Shown: positions 46,532 to 56,949 of the stretch, in pieces
How positions within the stretch are numbered: the first letter of the stretch is position 1
Layout: the number at the start of each line of letters is the position of its first letter
Assembly: GCA_032433595.1 (NCBI GenBank)
Contig: JASWJB010000034.1
Coordinates: 62,001 to 126,000 of the forward strand
Reading direction: 5' to 3'
Length of the DNA: 64,000 bases
Source: Conoideocrella luteorostrata
Lineage: Eukaryota > Ascomycota > Sordariomycetes > Hypocreales > Clavicipitaceae
Made by a program: the position numbers and the translations under genes
Notes under the pieces: model-generated
Told to the model about the DNA's origin: nothing
Databases searched by the model: none
Seen by the model: the letters and a program-made list of their open reading frames with translations, nothing else

Positions 46532-48535
46532 TCAGGTACCGCCCATTTCCGAGTCGATTTCCACAGGCTCTGGAAGGTCTTTTTGATCCATATTATGTAT
46601 TTTGGTCATATGACGTTTCCAGTTGTCCTTGCGTGGGAATGCTTTCCCTCCCGACTTTGAGTAGTCGCAGCCAGAAATAGCACAGTGGAACTTCTTTTTC
46701 TTTTCATGGCGATCATTTATGTGCCGTTGCAAGTGAGTTTTGGTCCCAAAGCCTTTACCGCAATTCTTGTAAGGGCACTTATGATCCTTGAGGTGATATC
46801 GCTGGTGATGCCTATCTCATGATCAGTTTCCAATAAACTTCCGGAAATATCTGCAGCTCAACAGAACTTACTTGAGCTTGTGTGCCTGGTCAAATACCTG
46901 ATTACAGCCAGGCTCATCACATCGAAACAGTCCAGTTTTGGAAGACTGGAATCCTGGCTGTGGCGACGCACTATGGCGAAAATCGGAACTGTTCATTGAG
47001 CCAGGCGAGGGACTATCGAGTTGCGTTGAGGGGGTGTTTTCTGTGGACGACCCGGTCGAATGCGTTCCTTGGCATGGTGTTGACTGGTCCGAGGGATAGC
47101 TTGGATGTCGGCTACTCTCCGGGATCATGGAGGGACTTAGGTGATTGTGGCTATGCAGGTTGACCATTGGCACATCGTGGTCCCCGGTTTCCCGCAATCG
47201 CTCAAGCGCTTCCTGATTCGTTGGAATTGCAGATGGTGCAGATTGCGTTGCGTCTGAGTGTGATGATGCAGAAACAGAGGGCGTAAATGTCGAGACATCT
47301 TCCTGTTTGACTTGGTCCCTTGAAGATGAGAGACCTGGTGACGATCCGTAAGAATTATCAAGGAGTTGATGCTCCGTCCTATGCCACATTTCCGATTCAG
47401 TTGATGCCGGCATAATGTCCATGGGATTCACTGTTCCGGGGGCTGGATTAGAGGGCGGCGATGGCAAAGCCACGAACCTGCTCTCAGACGGCGGTGATTG
47501 TGGCGGAGTTATGATGGCTGGTTGAGGAGATGTTGATGATTCACCTGCCGACGAAGCTGTCGCAGTTGGTGCTGCAGGCGGCGACGACGGCATTGACGTC
47601 GTAGTCGGTGAAAGTTGAGTGGGAGAGTCAGTCGGGTTTCCTGTGGTGATAATCATGCCTAGCTCAGTTCCCTCGTTGGCCTGCGATGAAGGAGGCTTTT
47701 CGTCACTCGACAACACTGACGCGAGTGAGTTTCCACGACCGCTCTGACGACGGAATATCTGCTTCACATTGTGCCTAAAGGAGCTGCCCCGCGATAGTGT
47801 CCGAATTGGTTCAATGACATCTGGAGTGGTTTCCATGCCAAACGCTGACGATGGTATTGACGGGCTGTAGTAATCGGCACTCGTTCCCTTGAGAACGCCC
47901 GGGTTTTCATCGGGCATCGAGGCCGGCATATAGAAAGGAAACGGCGTTCGTTCTGTTTGGTAATCATCGGAGAAAGCCTCGTGGGGATGAGCGGTCCCGT
48001 CTTGCCAGGGATAACTATCAGTCGGAGTGGAAAACTGTCTTGATAGCCCAAGGCTTCCATTCTGCTGCGTTGTGTTGCCATCGTGAGGTGTCCAACCGAG
48101 TTCCTTGCTCTGAGGGGCCCCGAAATCACCGCGTGGTAGGTCCCTATCTTGTTTGAACGAGTCCGTAGACGACAGGCGATGATGTGAGTTCGGGTCGGCA
48201 GTGGCTGCGCCGGCAGGCTGCGCATGGCTGCCAGTTTCGGTATCAAGGAGACGTCTGGCTCTTTTGCGACGCTTGACATGATGAACAACAAAAGGATAAA
48301 GGCAAAATGCCAAAAGAGCTACGGCGACGACGACGCCAATCACGACACCTGCTATTGCTCCGTCGCCTAAGTCTCGCCTCAACACATTGCCCCTGGGCCC
48401 TGGCCTGCTGGTCATGGCATTCCCTGAACTGAAAGGCCAAGATGTGCTGATTATATCGAAAGTATAAGCAATCGCGTTTGCCAAACGACGTTCGGGCGAG
48501 CTCGCCGTCGTGATGTCGTCGTCGTCCATGACCAT
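46532..48535 (-). CDS. Predicted membrane-anchored C2H2 zinc-finger protein
   Basis: Exons 48535-46872 and 46811-46532 give 647 aa. The 60-nt intron has a GTAAGT donor and GATAG acceptor. A single transmembrane helix is clear at about residues 59-84 (AIAGVVIGVVVAVALLAFCL), followed by a strongly basic HHVKRRKRARR. By the positive-inside rule this puts the large C-terminal part in the cytosol. About 450 Ser/Pro/Thr-rich residues follow. The C-terminus has three C2H2 fingers: FRCDEPGCNQVF (C-x4-C, H-x3-H), KCPYKNCGKGFG (C-x4-C, H-x4-H) and FHCAISGCDYSK, whose loop to the first His is longer than usual. The fingers would bind DNA only if the protein were released from the membrane, so a dormant, proteolytically activated factor is the leading idea (inference). 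The first two in-frame ATGs are at 48535 and 48529; the further upstream codon at 48571 is TTG. Confidence 0.8.
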
Positions 48536-50582
48536 CAATCGTGGCAGAGCTCTAAGTGGGTCGGAAGCCAAGACAGTCGACGGCGAATTGGAAACTGGAA
48601 GCTGGGAGGCCGCCCACGACCAAGGTTATCGATTCGCGCGACGGCCGCGGACTGGCCTGACGGAAGAACTGCGCAGCACGCAGCGACGAGAAAAGCGAAG
48701 AATGTGTCGAGATTATCAAAAATACATGGCGATTCACTAAAGTACAGGTCGAGGTTGGAAAAGAAGGGACGTATGACAATGGAGGAGCCCTGCCGCAGGT
48801 GAGAGATAATAACTAGTTACTTCCGTAGCTTCCTCACCGTTACGGGGGAGGGGAGGAGGCCCCGGCGAGACAGGCTGAGCTGGCTACCTGACAGAACGGG
48901 CTAGCAGCCAACCTGGGGGTCGTTGCAGTCGTTGTTGCCAACTTCTTTTGGCGGTGCAGCTCGTGCAGTTCGCGCAGGTGGCTGCTTAGCTGGTCGTGCG
49001 GCCAGCCTGACGATCCACCACCAGTCAGTAGTATTCCGTCTGCCAGCCACATCCGCCAACGTCGACGAGCTTAACGTCCACGTCTACGTCAACTAGTCCA
49101 GTCCCCCACAATACTCACCAGCGCCAGAGAGCCCTTGGGTTGGCCTGAAATGCGTAACTTATTGTATAGTATGGTGGCAGGGTGGGAACTTTGGAAGTGT
49201 ACCACCACAGCACCACAGCTGGGATCCTCTGGGCGAGGAAGGCGGCCTGACACTTTTGTGGTAAGACCGGTTGGCCGGAGGCTAGCTTCTAAATTGGTCA
49301 ACATCCAGGCCTTTTGGATCCCGGGTCAAGCCCAGTCAGCGCGAGGCAAGGTATTCACGCGGTTTGGGGTCCGAATTCTCGCCAGCCTGTAGTTATGGAG
49401 TAAGCTTGCCAGCTCCTCTCAGGCGGGCATGGATGTGTGTAACCTCAGAATCTGCACGCCATACTCCGTACCTATCCTGCTCATAGTTACACCACAAGAA
49501 AATGAAGCCGCCCGGGGTTTATGCCAGTGTCAATGCCAGTCATATAGTCAACTGTCCCCTCGCCGCCGGAAAGTTGAAGTTAGTCTAGTGATATTGACAC
49601 CTCGCACTCTGTCCGTAGACAAGGCGGAATTCTTCGTCTCAACTCATCCTGCCGCCCTCGTCCAGTCGTGCGTAGCCCATGATATACGGAGTATACGTAC
49701 CTGGGTACGGAGTACTGCCCCACTAACTGGCGGCCGCCTCGACACCAAACAATACTTGTTCCCCGCCCCAGGTCGGGACCCGCGCTGCGACAGGACATCC
49801 CTGTAAAGTCTAAGTCCGGAGTACGGGGTAGAGGTCGTCACAGCGTCCAAATAGAATGCCAGATGCCACTGCGTTGAAAGTCGCTGCGCTATCGTTGGAC
49901 TTGCCCAGTATATGTAGACCAAGTACCTACTTTCGGTGGAACCAGACGCCACCATGGTATCAAATAATTCGTACTCACTACAGGGCGAAAATAGCCGGCT
50001 GACCATCCTGGCAGCGATATCTGATGTCATGTTCTATGCGAAGCCAATAAGATCACGTTGTGCTACCCGATAGCCGCTGCGCATCAAGAACGACTGTAAC
50101 ACATGAGGCATTGTGTCACTTTCTTATCTCTTATAATTAAATATTCATCACATTGTATTCACTAAAATGTGGGCAATGGGACAGCTGAGAACCTGCATAA
50201 GTATCTCACCTGCAGACCTCGTCATCGCAATCAGTAAGAAGTCTCATTGATTGATTACTACTTTGCTAACAAGGAGTGTCTCGATACTTTCGGTACGTCA
50301 TCATTTCTGCTCACACCTGACGACGGTAACGGCTAGATAGACAATTTCCTATCCCTTCTCCTCACCGTTGTTTTGACCGCGCAGCCGTCACTTATCTCAA
50401 TTATTCCAATACCCAAACCGGTAGGCACATTGCCAACCAATGGCTACCTCCTATTATAGAGACATTTTGTTAGGGAACATATGCCGCACTTCAAACGTCT
50501 CTAACTGTGACATTCTCTCTTCTCTGTACAGGTATCAACATGAGCAGTTGAGCCAGTTCAACTTCCTTACTCATTCAGCCTC
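48536..50582. other. Intergenic region with TACGGAGTA motifs
   Basis: About 2 kb between the zinc-finger gene start and the helicase stop. It has TACGGAGTA-type motifs at 49462, 49685, 49706 and a variant near 49818. Open frames at 48510-48740, 49135-49392 and 49429-49806 are domain-free, and two of them lie over the motif. No RNA gene was recognised. Confidence 0.55.
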
Positions 50583-53056
50583 TCAAATGTTCACCAATCG
50601 TTTGTGGAACATTGTGTCCTCCCATAGTTTAGATAGAAATTTGCTTCGTCGAATTCTTTCGCGCCCATGAAGCATATAAGCCATGGCTGGCCTCATCAGA
50701 ATCAATTCCGCTTGACGCGCTCTTGTAATAGAGACGTTCAATCTTCTTGGATCATCCATAAAACCGGCTGTTTGAGTGCGAACCAAATCTAAAAACACAA
50801 CGTCTGACTCATTGCCTTGGGCTCGGTCGACTGTTAGAACCTGCACTCTTTCTTGCCATTCCTCCGGCCACGTCTTCACGGCTACCTCGTATTGTTTGAC
50901 AGCAGTACTATACGGCGTTAAGATCATGATCGTGCCTCTCTCGCTTTCGGTTCGAAGGCCCCGAAATTGATCATCCTTGAGCAAGCAGGCGGTTTGCGCT
51001 AGCACCCAGTCGTGATGAATCGGGTTCCAGAAGCTGTCCCGCTGTCTCTTTTCCTGGCTTGCTTGCAGATTGATAATGATACGATTTTCGTCAATATCTT
51101 CTACACCACTGACATTCTGAAGAAAGTTCTTCAAGTGGGCCACACTTCTTGGATAAAGGTCTGCACCAACGTAACCTGATATCATCTCGCCGTTGTAAAA
51201 CAGCTGGGACGGTAAGCGATGCAGATTGGCAAATGCTCGTCTGTTGACGAGCAACTTGCTATTAACTGCGTCGACATGGTCTACCCTGGCCATCGTGCTT
51301 AATTTGAGTTGTGCTGCAAAGGGGTTGAATTTGATGCCAGCGTGAGCGTCGTTGTTCTTCTTTGCATTCTGGACAAACGGTTGCGTCTGCTTCACATCCC
51401 CTGTAAATATCCACGCTTTGGGGCTGAAATAAGCCAAAGGGATTAACGTGGTCAGTTCTCTGGCATGAGAAGCTTCGTCCACGAAAACAAGGTCCGGCTT
51501 GAAAAATTTAGAGAACCCTCTGCCATATGCCGCAACAGGGGTGGTGGCAATAAAATCAGTTCTGGCTAAAACAGCACGGTAGAGCTTCGCCACATGCCTT
51601 CTTAAAGCCTTCCAATTATCGACGGTAAGGGTCTCACCACTGTCCATTTTGTTCAGCAGCGTCAGAAGGTCTGGGAATGCGTCTTTTTTGTTGTCTTCAA
51701 AATATTGCCAAGAAGCCTCGTCAAGCGTGGGAACGACGGCTGAATTTTTTGAAAGCTGTGTTTGTTTGGACAAGCCTGCTACTGTTAAGAAACGGTCCGT
51801 AAAGTCAGTTTCAGAAGGTTCATTCGCTCCTTGCTCCTTTTTTCCCCGAGGGCCTTGCAGTTTGGAACTTTCGCGCATTTCGCGAGGCCATCCATGCATT
51901 CTAACAATACGCAAATCAAGCCCTGCTTCTCTGCACAAAGCGAAGTACCGATTTGCAGCATCATCAACAGTTCTATTGATGTCTACTAAGAAAAGAATGC
52001 GACCTCCATTCGGTCGGCGCCTGACCCTGCTTTTGGTTTGTATGATTGCTGCAAGGACCATGTTCCATTCCGTTTTCCCAGAACCAGGACACCCGTTGAC
52101 AAAGTAAAGGCCATTTGGTATCTTTTGCAGGCCACTGAAAGAGCGCAAGTGATCCTGGTTGAAAGACTGGAACCTTTTCAAGACTGCGGTGGGAATCCTA
52201 TGAGAGGTATGTGTTGGGTTTCTCAGCTGTGGGAAATCCTGATGTAGATCATAATAAGTCTTCCAACATGTGTGATAGTCTTGAATCATTTTGAAAGCCT
52301 GCCGAGACTTAAAAGACGGACCTTTCCCCTTGGCTTGTTTGTTATTGGTGAGGTACCGGAGAGCAGATAACTCGGCCTCAAATGTAGTGGACTGCACGTC
52401 CCATTCGACCGTGATCAACTGATGATCGTTATGTTCTAGACACACTTCCGCTGGATTCTCCATGGTAGATGCAATCCGAAATCCTGCTACAAGATCGACC
52501 TCGACATGATCACCATCTGAGTTCTTCCATGAACGAGGCACATCTACCTTGAAGGCGGCATATGTTCTCACTCTTGCATCCCTGACTCTCTCAACGGCTT
52601 CAAAGGGGTTAGGTATTCGACTGGTGGGGAGATGGACAAGCGAATACTCGCCGTCCTCTCGCTTCACGGTAGACAGCATGTCGATCCTGAAATGATCGGT
52701 AATACTTGGAAACATGTTGCCCTCTCCACATTCTGGAGGCTGTACTAAGAAAAGCCAAGACTTGTGAAAGGCTGTGGTAGTGCTCGGAATTGCGGTTATT
52801 ACCCAACATTTGAACGGTCGCGCCTCTTCGTTCAAAATTCGCAATACAAGTTCTTCATTTTGCATTTCGATCATCGTTCCTTGCTCGTGTCTCCAGATGA
52901 ATTCGTCCTCGACGGGAAATGTGTGCAACGGAACGAGAACCTGTGTACTATGTAAGCCACAGGCTGGAGCTATTCGATATGCCTGGACAAACTTACCGAA
53001 TCTGGCATGTGGTGCGCCAATAATGGCTGATCGGCCTCTTGTTTTATCACCGCCAT
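50583..53056 (-). CDS. UPF1-like superfamily 1 (DNA2/NAM7) helicase
   Basis: Two exons, 53056-52997 and 52940-50583, encode 805 aa. The first exon gives 20 residues (MAVIKQEADQ...MPDS), joined in phase to VLVPLHTF; without it there is no ATG near the start. The N-terminal ~290 residues are unassigned and lack the UPF1 Cys/His domain. The SF1B motor follows: Walker A GCPGSGKT (about 303-310), DEAS Walker B (508-511), GDVKQTQP (motif III), a DRAQGNESDVV motif V (about 725-735) and RRLNVSITRAR motif VI (752-762). Such ATPases unwind RNA or RNA:DNA; the substrate of this one is unknown. It is not a recognised housekeeping helicase. It lies 480 bp downstream of the DNA methyltransferase gene on the same strand. 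Confidence 0.85.
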
Positions 53057-53539
53057 GTGACTGATTGAAACTGCCCGATTTCAGGCTGCTTGAGAGTGAG
53101 AGGGCGATTGGGTTTCGGGAAGGGTTTGAACCAGTGATAAAAAGGTCTGTATGACCGAAAACGGTTGTGGTCAGTTAAAACAAGACGAAGGATGCACAGT
53201 AGCCGGAGGATCGAACTGGCTGCGGGTGAAGAGGAAGAAGGCGGAGTCGACTTAGAGCCGATGTTTGTGTTTGTAGAAGTGTACTAATTAATTAATTGCC
53301 TTTCCGGCAGCACAGCTGTGACGGCTAAATTGGCAGCTGTCCATCAAGTGCCAGAGCTCCTTTGGCAGCTGCCCCAAATCTACACTTGGCAGTGCCGCGG
53401 CACTCAGGGTACCCTATGGGCTTGTGTGCTCAGATTTTCAAGAGAGAAGAAAAAGGCAAGATTGATTGAGCATAACTGATAAATGTGGTAACGTCGGAAT
53501 GCTACATCGGTGGCCCATACCCTTCGGAGTTGACCATAT
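53057..53539. other. Intergenic region between helicase and methyltransferase
   Basis: 483 bp that must hold the methyltransferase 3' UTR and the helicase promoter. A TTAATTAATTAA-like AT stretch is near 53285. Nothing else is seen. Confidence 0.6.
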
Positions 53540-55599
53540 TTACTTCTGTTCTCCAACTAGCTGCAGATGAGTGTCCTTCGACAGTTTAAGCATGGTGTCA
53601 ATCCTGTCCATCATCTGCGCAAAGGCATTGTAAAGCTTATATCCCTCAATGAAGTCCCCACTATCCAGGTAAATCTACTGCACGAGGGGATAAGTTTTGC
53701 GGTGTCGCTCTCAACTAATTAGCTGACCTCAAGCACGTCGCTCTCCCAGTCCATCGTATTATTTGGTGAGCCCCAGCTGATATCTCCGGTGTCAGGCAGT
53801 CTATCTAGCACAGCAACTTGATTCGGACGTGGTTGATATGTTGCCACACGATCTTGTCTCAAGAGCCATTTTTCTAAGTGTTTATATAAAACCTTGACTG
53901 TGTTGGGAGGAAACGCGTTCCCTATTTGGCGTTTGATATTCTTCTTTATTCCTCTGAATTTATGAAATATTGGAAATCCTTGTAAAGAGGCGTATTCTCT
54001 GAGCGTATAGTTTCGAGTTCCATCCGGATAATAAAAGTCACCATGACCGGCACATACCGTACCAATTTGGGTATCGAAACTCAGTGGTAGCCGTGGTGGG
54101 CTGTAACGAGGTTCTGTAGCCAGATCGTGCAAATCGTCTCCGGGTCGAAGTCGGCTTAAAGCTTTGCGAATAGTCGTATAAGGTAGCAATGAGCATCCTC
54201 CATTCTTCGAATGAGTCGACGGTGGAAATGTTGGAAGTGTCTCCCCAGGTCCGGCGGCAAGGATAATGAGGCGCTTACGGGATTGCGCCGATCCCCAAGC
54301 GGACAGTTCCACGACCTTCCATCGAACAGAGTATCCTTGGTGCGTAAGATCTCCGATTATGGAATGGAGGTACTCTTTATGTCGGTCAAAGGCTAACCCA
54401 AAGGTTTCTTCCAAAGTCACTAGCCTTGGTCGTAGTGTATGGACAAGCTCATGACAGCACAGTATTGCATCAGTGTTATCTTCGTCTTGAGCTGAAGGTC
54501 TGGTGTGCGCTGGTGAGAAGTACTGGCAAGGCGGAGATATGTGCAATACATCTACTCGAATAGAGGATTGTTTGTTCTGCTGAACAAATGTATCAATAGA
54601 CATCTCGTATAGATGTGTTTCTGGGAAGTTTGAGGAATAGGTATCCCACACTGCCGGGTCATTGTCAACAGCATGTGTGACCTTGAATCCTGCATTTTGC
54701 GCACCTCTCGAGACACCGCCAGCGCCAGAAAATGCGTCAAATAACGTGTATTTCTGATCAAACTGTCTGGTTAAGTTGCTGGACTCATCTGAAACCCGAT
54801 TGATGTCAACATGATGAGCAATAGAACTATGGCCAGAACCCCATGAGCCACCTCTATGTCGCCCGCCTCGCCATCTGTTGCAAAGTGCCTCTTCCAACAC
54901 AAGGTACTGTATTTGCAAGACTTCGCTCGGCAAGATTCGTTCAATTGCTTCTTCATCAGTTTTTCTGGTCCACTTCCATCGACAGACGAGGGCAGGGTAG
55001 CCCTGAATTTGATGTAGCCTAGAGGGTGCTCGCTCTTGAGCTGATCGACGCGAGCCTTGTTTAGATGTGTGTTCCGGATAAATCGCATTTGTGGTAATTA
55101 ACTTTCGTTTTCTTAGAATCATTTCTTCCTTGACATCAATCAAGAGCGCGTTATCATTGGATACTCCACTAGGCTGACTTGGGAATTGTAAAACCATACA
55201 TAGTTCGTTCGACTTTTTGGGTAACCGACCCTTCATGTTTCGGGTTCTCAAGAAAGGGAGACCTCGAAAAATTCGTCCCTTAGCCGTTCTTTGAGAGATG
55301 TCTCTAACTCGAATGAAATCAACTGGATATGTGCCAAGTAGCGTGTCTTTGACTTCGCAAAGATCACTAATACAAATTTGGTCTGTATGCGAACGAGTGC
55401 TGTCGGAAATCCCAGAGCCACATAAGTAGCTAGAGTACTGTGGAGAAACACCTCCGCAAGTTAAATCTATGATCTGCTGGTCATCTCCCACTTCCGTAAC
55501 CTCATCATTGCTGTCGTATCCGAGTGTGCAGGAGCTTGCAATGCTGCCACTGCGGTTTCTGCCGATGCTGCTTCCAGTCTGCGGAGTCAAACAAGCCAT
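53540..55599 (-). CDS. rid: RID/Masc1-type cytosine-5 DNA methyltransferase
   Basis: Exon 1 (55599-53728) and a short exon 2 (53674-53540) give 668 aa. Catalytic motifs are in canonical order: motif I LFDAFSGAGGVSRG (about 286-299), motif IV SPPCQ with the catalytic Cys at 358, a motif VI variant LEET in place of ENV (396-399), motif VIII QSRKR (439-443), motif IX REYASLQGF (534-542) and motif X QIGNAFPP (558-565). The ENV-to-EET change and the short target-recognition region match the fungal RID/Masc1 group rather than Dim-2. RID is required for repeat-induced point mutation in Neurospora; Masc1 acts in premeiotic methylation in Ascobolus. The N-terminal ~280 residues are family-typical and without motifs. 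Exon 2 adds a 44-residue tail (IYLDSGDFIEG...LVGEQK) through a GTCAGC...GTAG intron, and the frame is kept. Activity is not shown. Confidence 0.85.
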
Positions 55600-56949
55600 G
55601 GCTAATTCTGAAGGGCAAAATGAGTTTGATGAGCACGCAATTTGATTCGAGGGGGCGTTGGAAAGTCGGAAAACGCCAGAGTGAAGCGAGTGAGTGGGCT
55701 TTCTATGGCCGATTTTATCAAGCGCCCCCGATGTTTGGAGAAGAAATGTAGCTCTAGCGAGGTGTTATGGAAGAATAGAAGCAAATTGAAGGCGAACGGA
55801 AATGGAGCTTTCATGGTCTTATGGACGAAAAGAAGTTTACGAAGCCTCAAGACATTGTTTGATACGCCCTTGAAAAGTGGCGAGGTTAGCTTGTGCTGGG
55901 AAATTCACCGTTTGTAGGACTAGCCACTGAAGGTGACACGGACCAAGTTGATATAACTCTTACCTACCTAGGTACGTAAGCAGCAACTTAATTTTGATGC
56001 ACAAAGAACTCACTTGCACCCAGATAAGTAGACGAAATAACTCGTCCACTACATTGTGCTGAGGCGACCTCTAGCTATGATTTCGTGGGTACGGTGCTGA
56101 TACAGTCTTGGAACTTTGTATCCGAAAACGGTATAATGACCGGTAACGAAACAAATAACATATTTTTATTGGAGGTCGTGGTGCGCTGCTTTGCTAAGAC
56201 GGTAGGTTTCCCTGGTACTCTCAGCCGTCTATTTCCAAGTCTTAAGCGATCTGCATGAGATGAAAGTTTGGAGTTTCTGGTGCACGAGGTCACTGCAGTT
56301 GTTAAATTAGCATACTTATCCGTCCTACACACAATTTAACGGCCACACAAGCGAAACAAATTACATATGCAGCTTTGAGTAGTTTCTAAAATCGAGTTGC
56401 CCAGCATTGCTCGCAAGTAAAGTAGGTATCCGGCAAGCCTTCAATGTGAAAACGCACGGACCACGCGGCTCCTCCACACGCGCGCCGCCTGAGCACTCAA
56501 CGCGCTCGGAAAAGCTAGGCCCAACTTTTTTAGCCATTCAGTCCTTTGTCGCCGCTCCAACTCCTACCAATCGAACCACCGACGTAATCAACTTCGCGGC
56601 GACGCAGACCTCTTCAACCTCACGGCTTCCTTAAAGACAGATCCTAATTCTAGCTTGTGGCTATTGCTACGGAAGTTTGCTGACGTATTTTCCGGACTAT
56701 TTCACGGAAAATTCGTCTGCATTGAAGATTTGATAGTCGTCCCGTTTCCGACTCCCTGCTGGGCGGCTCAACTCGTAGCTTGCTCTCTCCCGCTTTGTAG
56801 CCACTGTACCCGAAGACGAGTGATTAGGAGAAAAGAGTTTCTTTGCAGGGTGTCTACTTATTGAACTATTGCCTTGCTGGCAAGTTTTAGGGTGCATCCT
56901 TGCTGGCTTGGCTGGGAATTGGCGATGGGCTCCGGACTCTAACGCTAAT
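55600..56949. promoter_or_regulatory. Divergent upstream region of the methyltransferase and SEN1
   Basis: 1.35 kb between the divergent starts of the methyltransferase and SEN1. Short frames (55602-55850, 56075-56332, 56407-56634) show no domain. No TATA consensus was recognised. It presumably contains both promoters. Confidence 0.45.
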
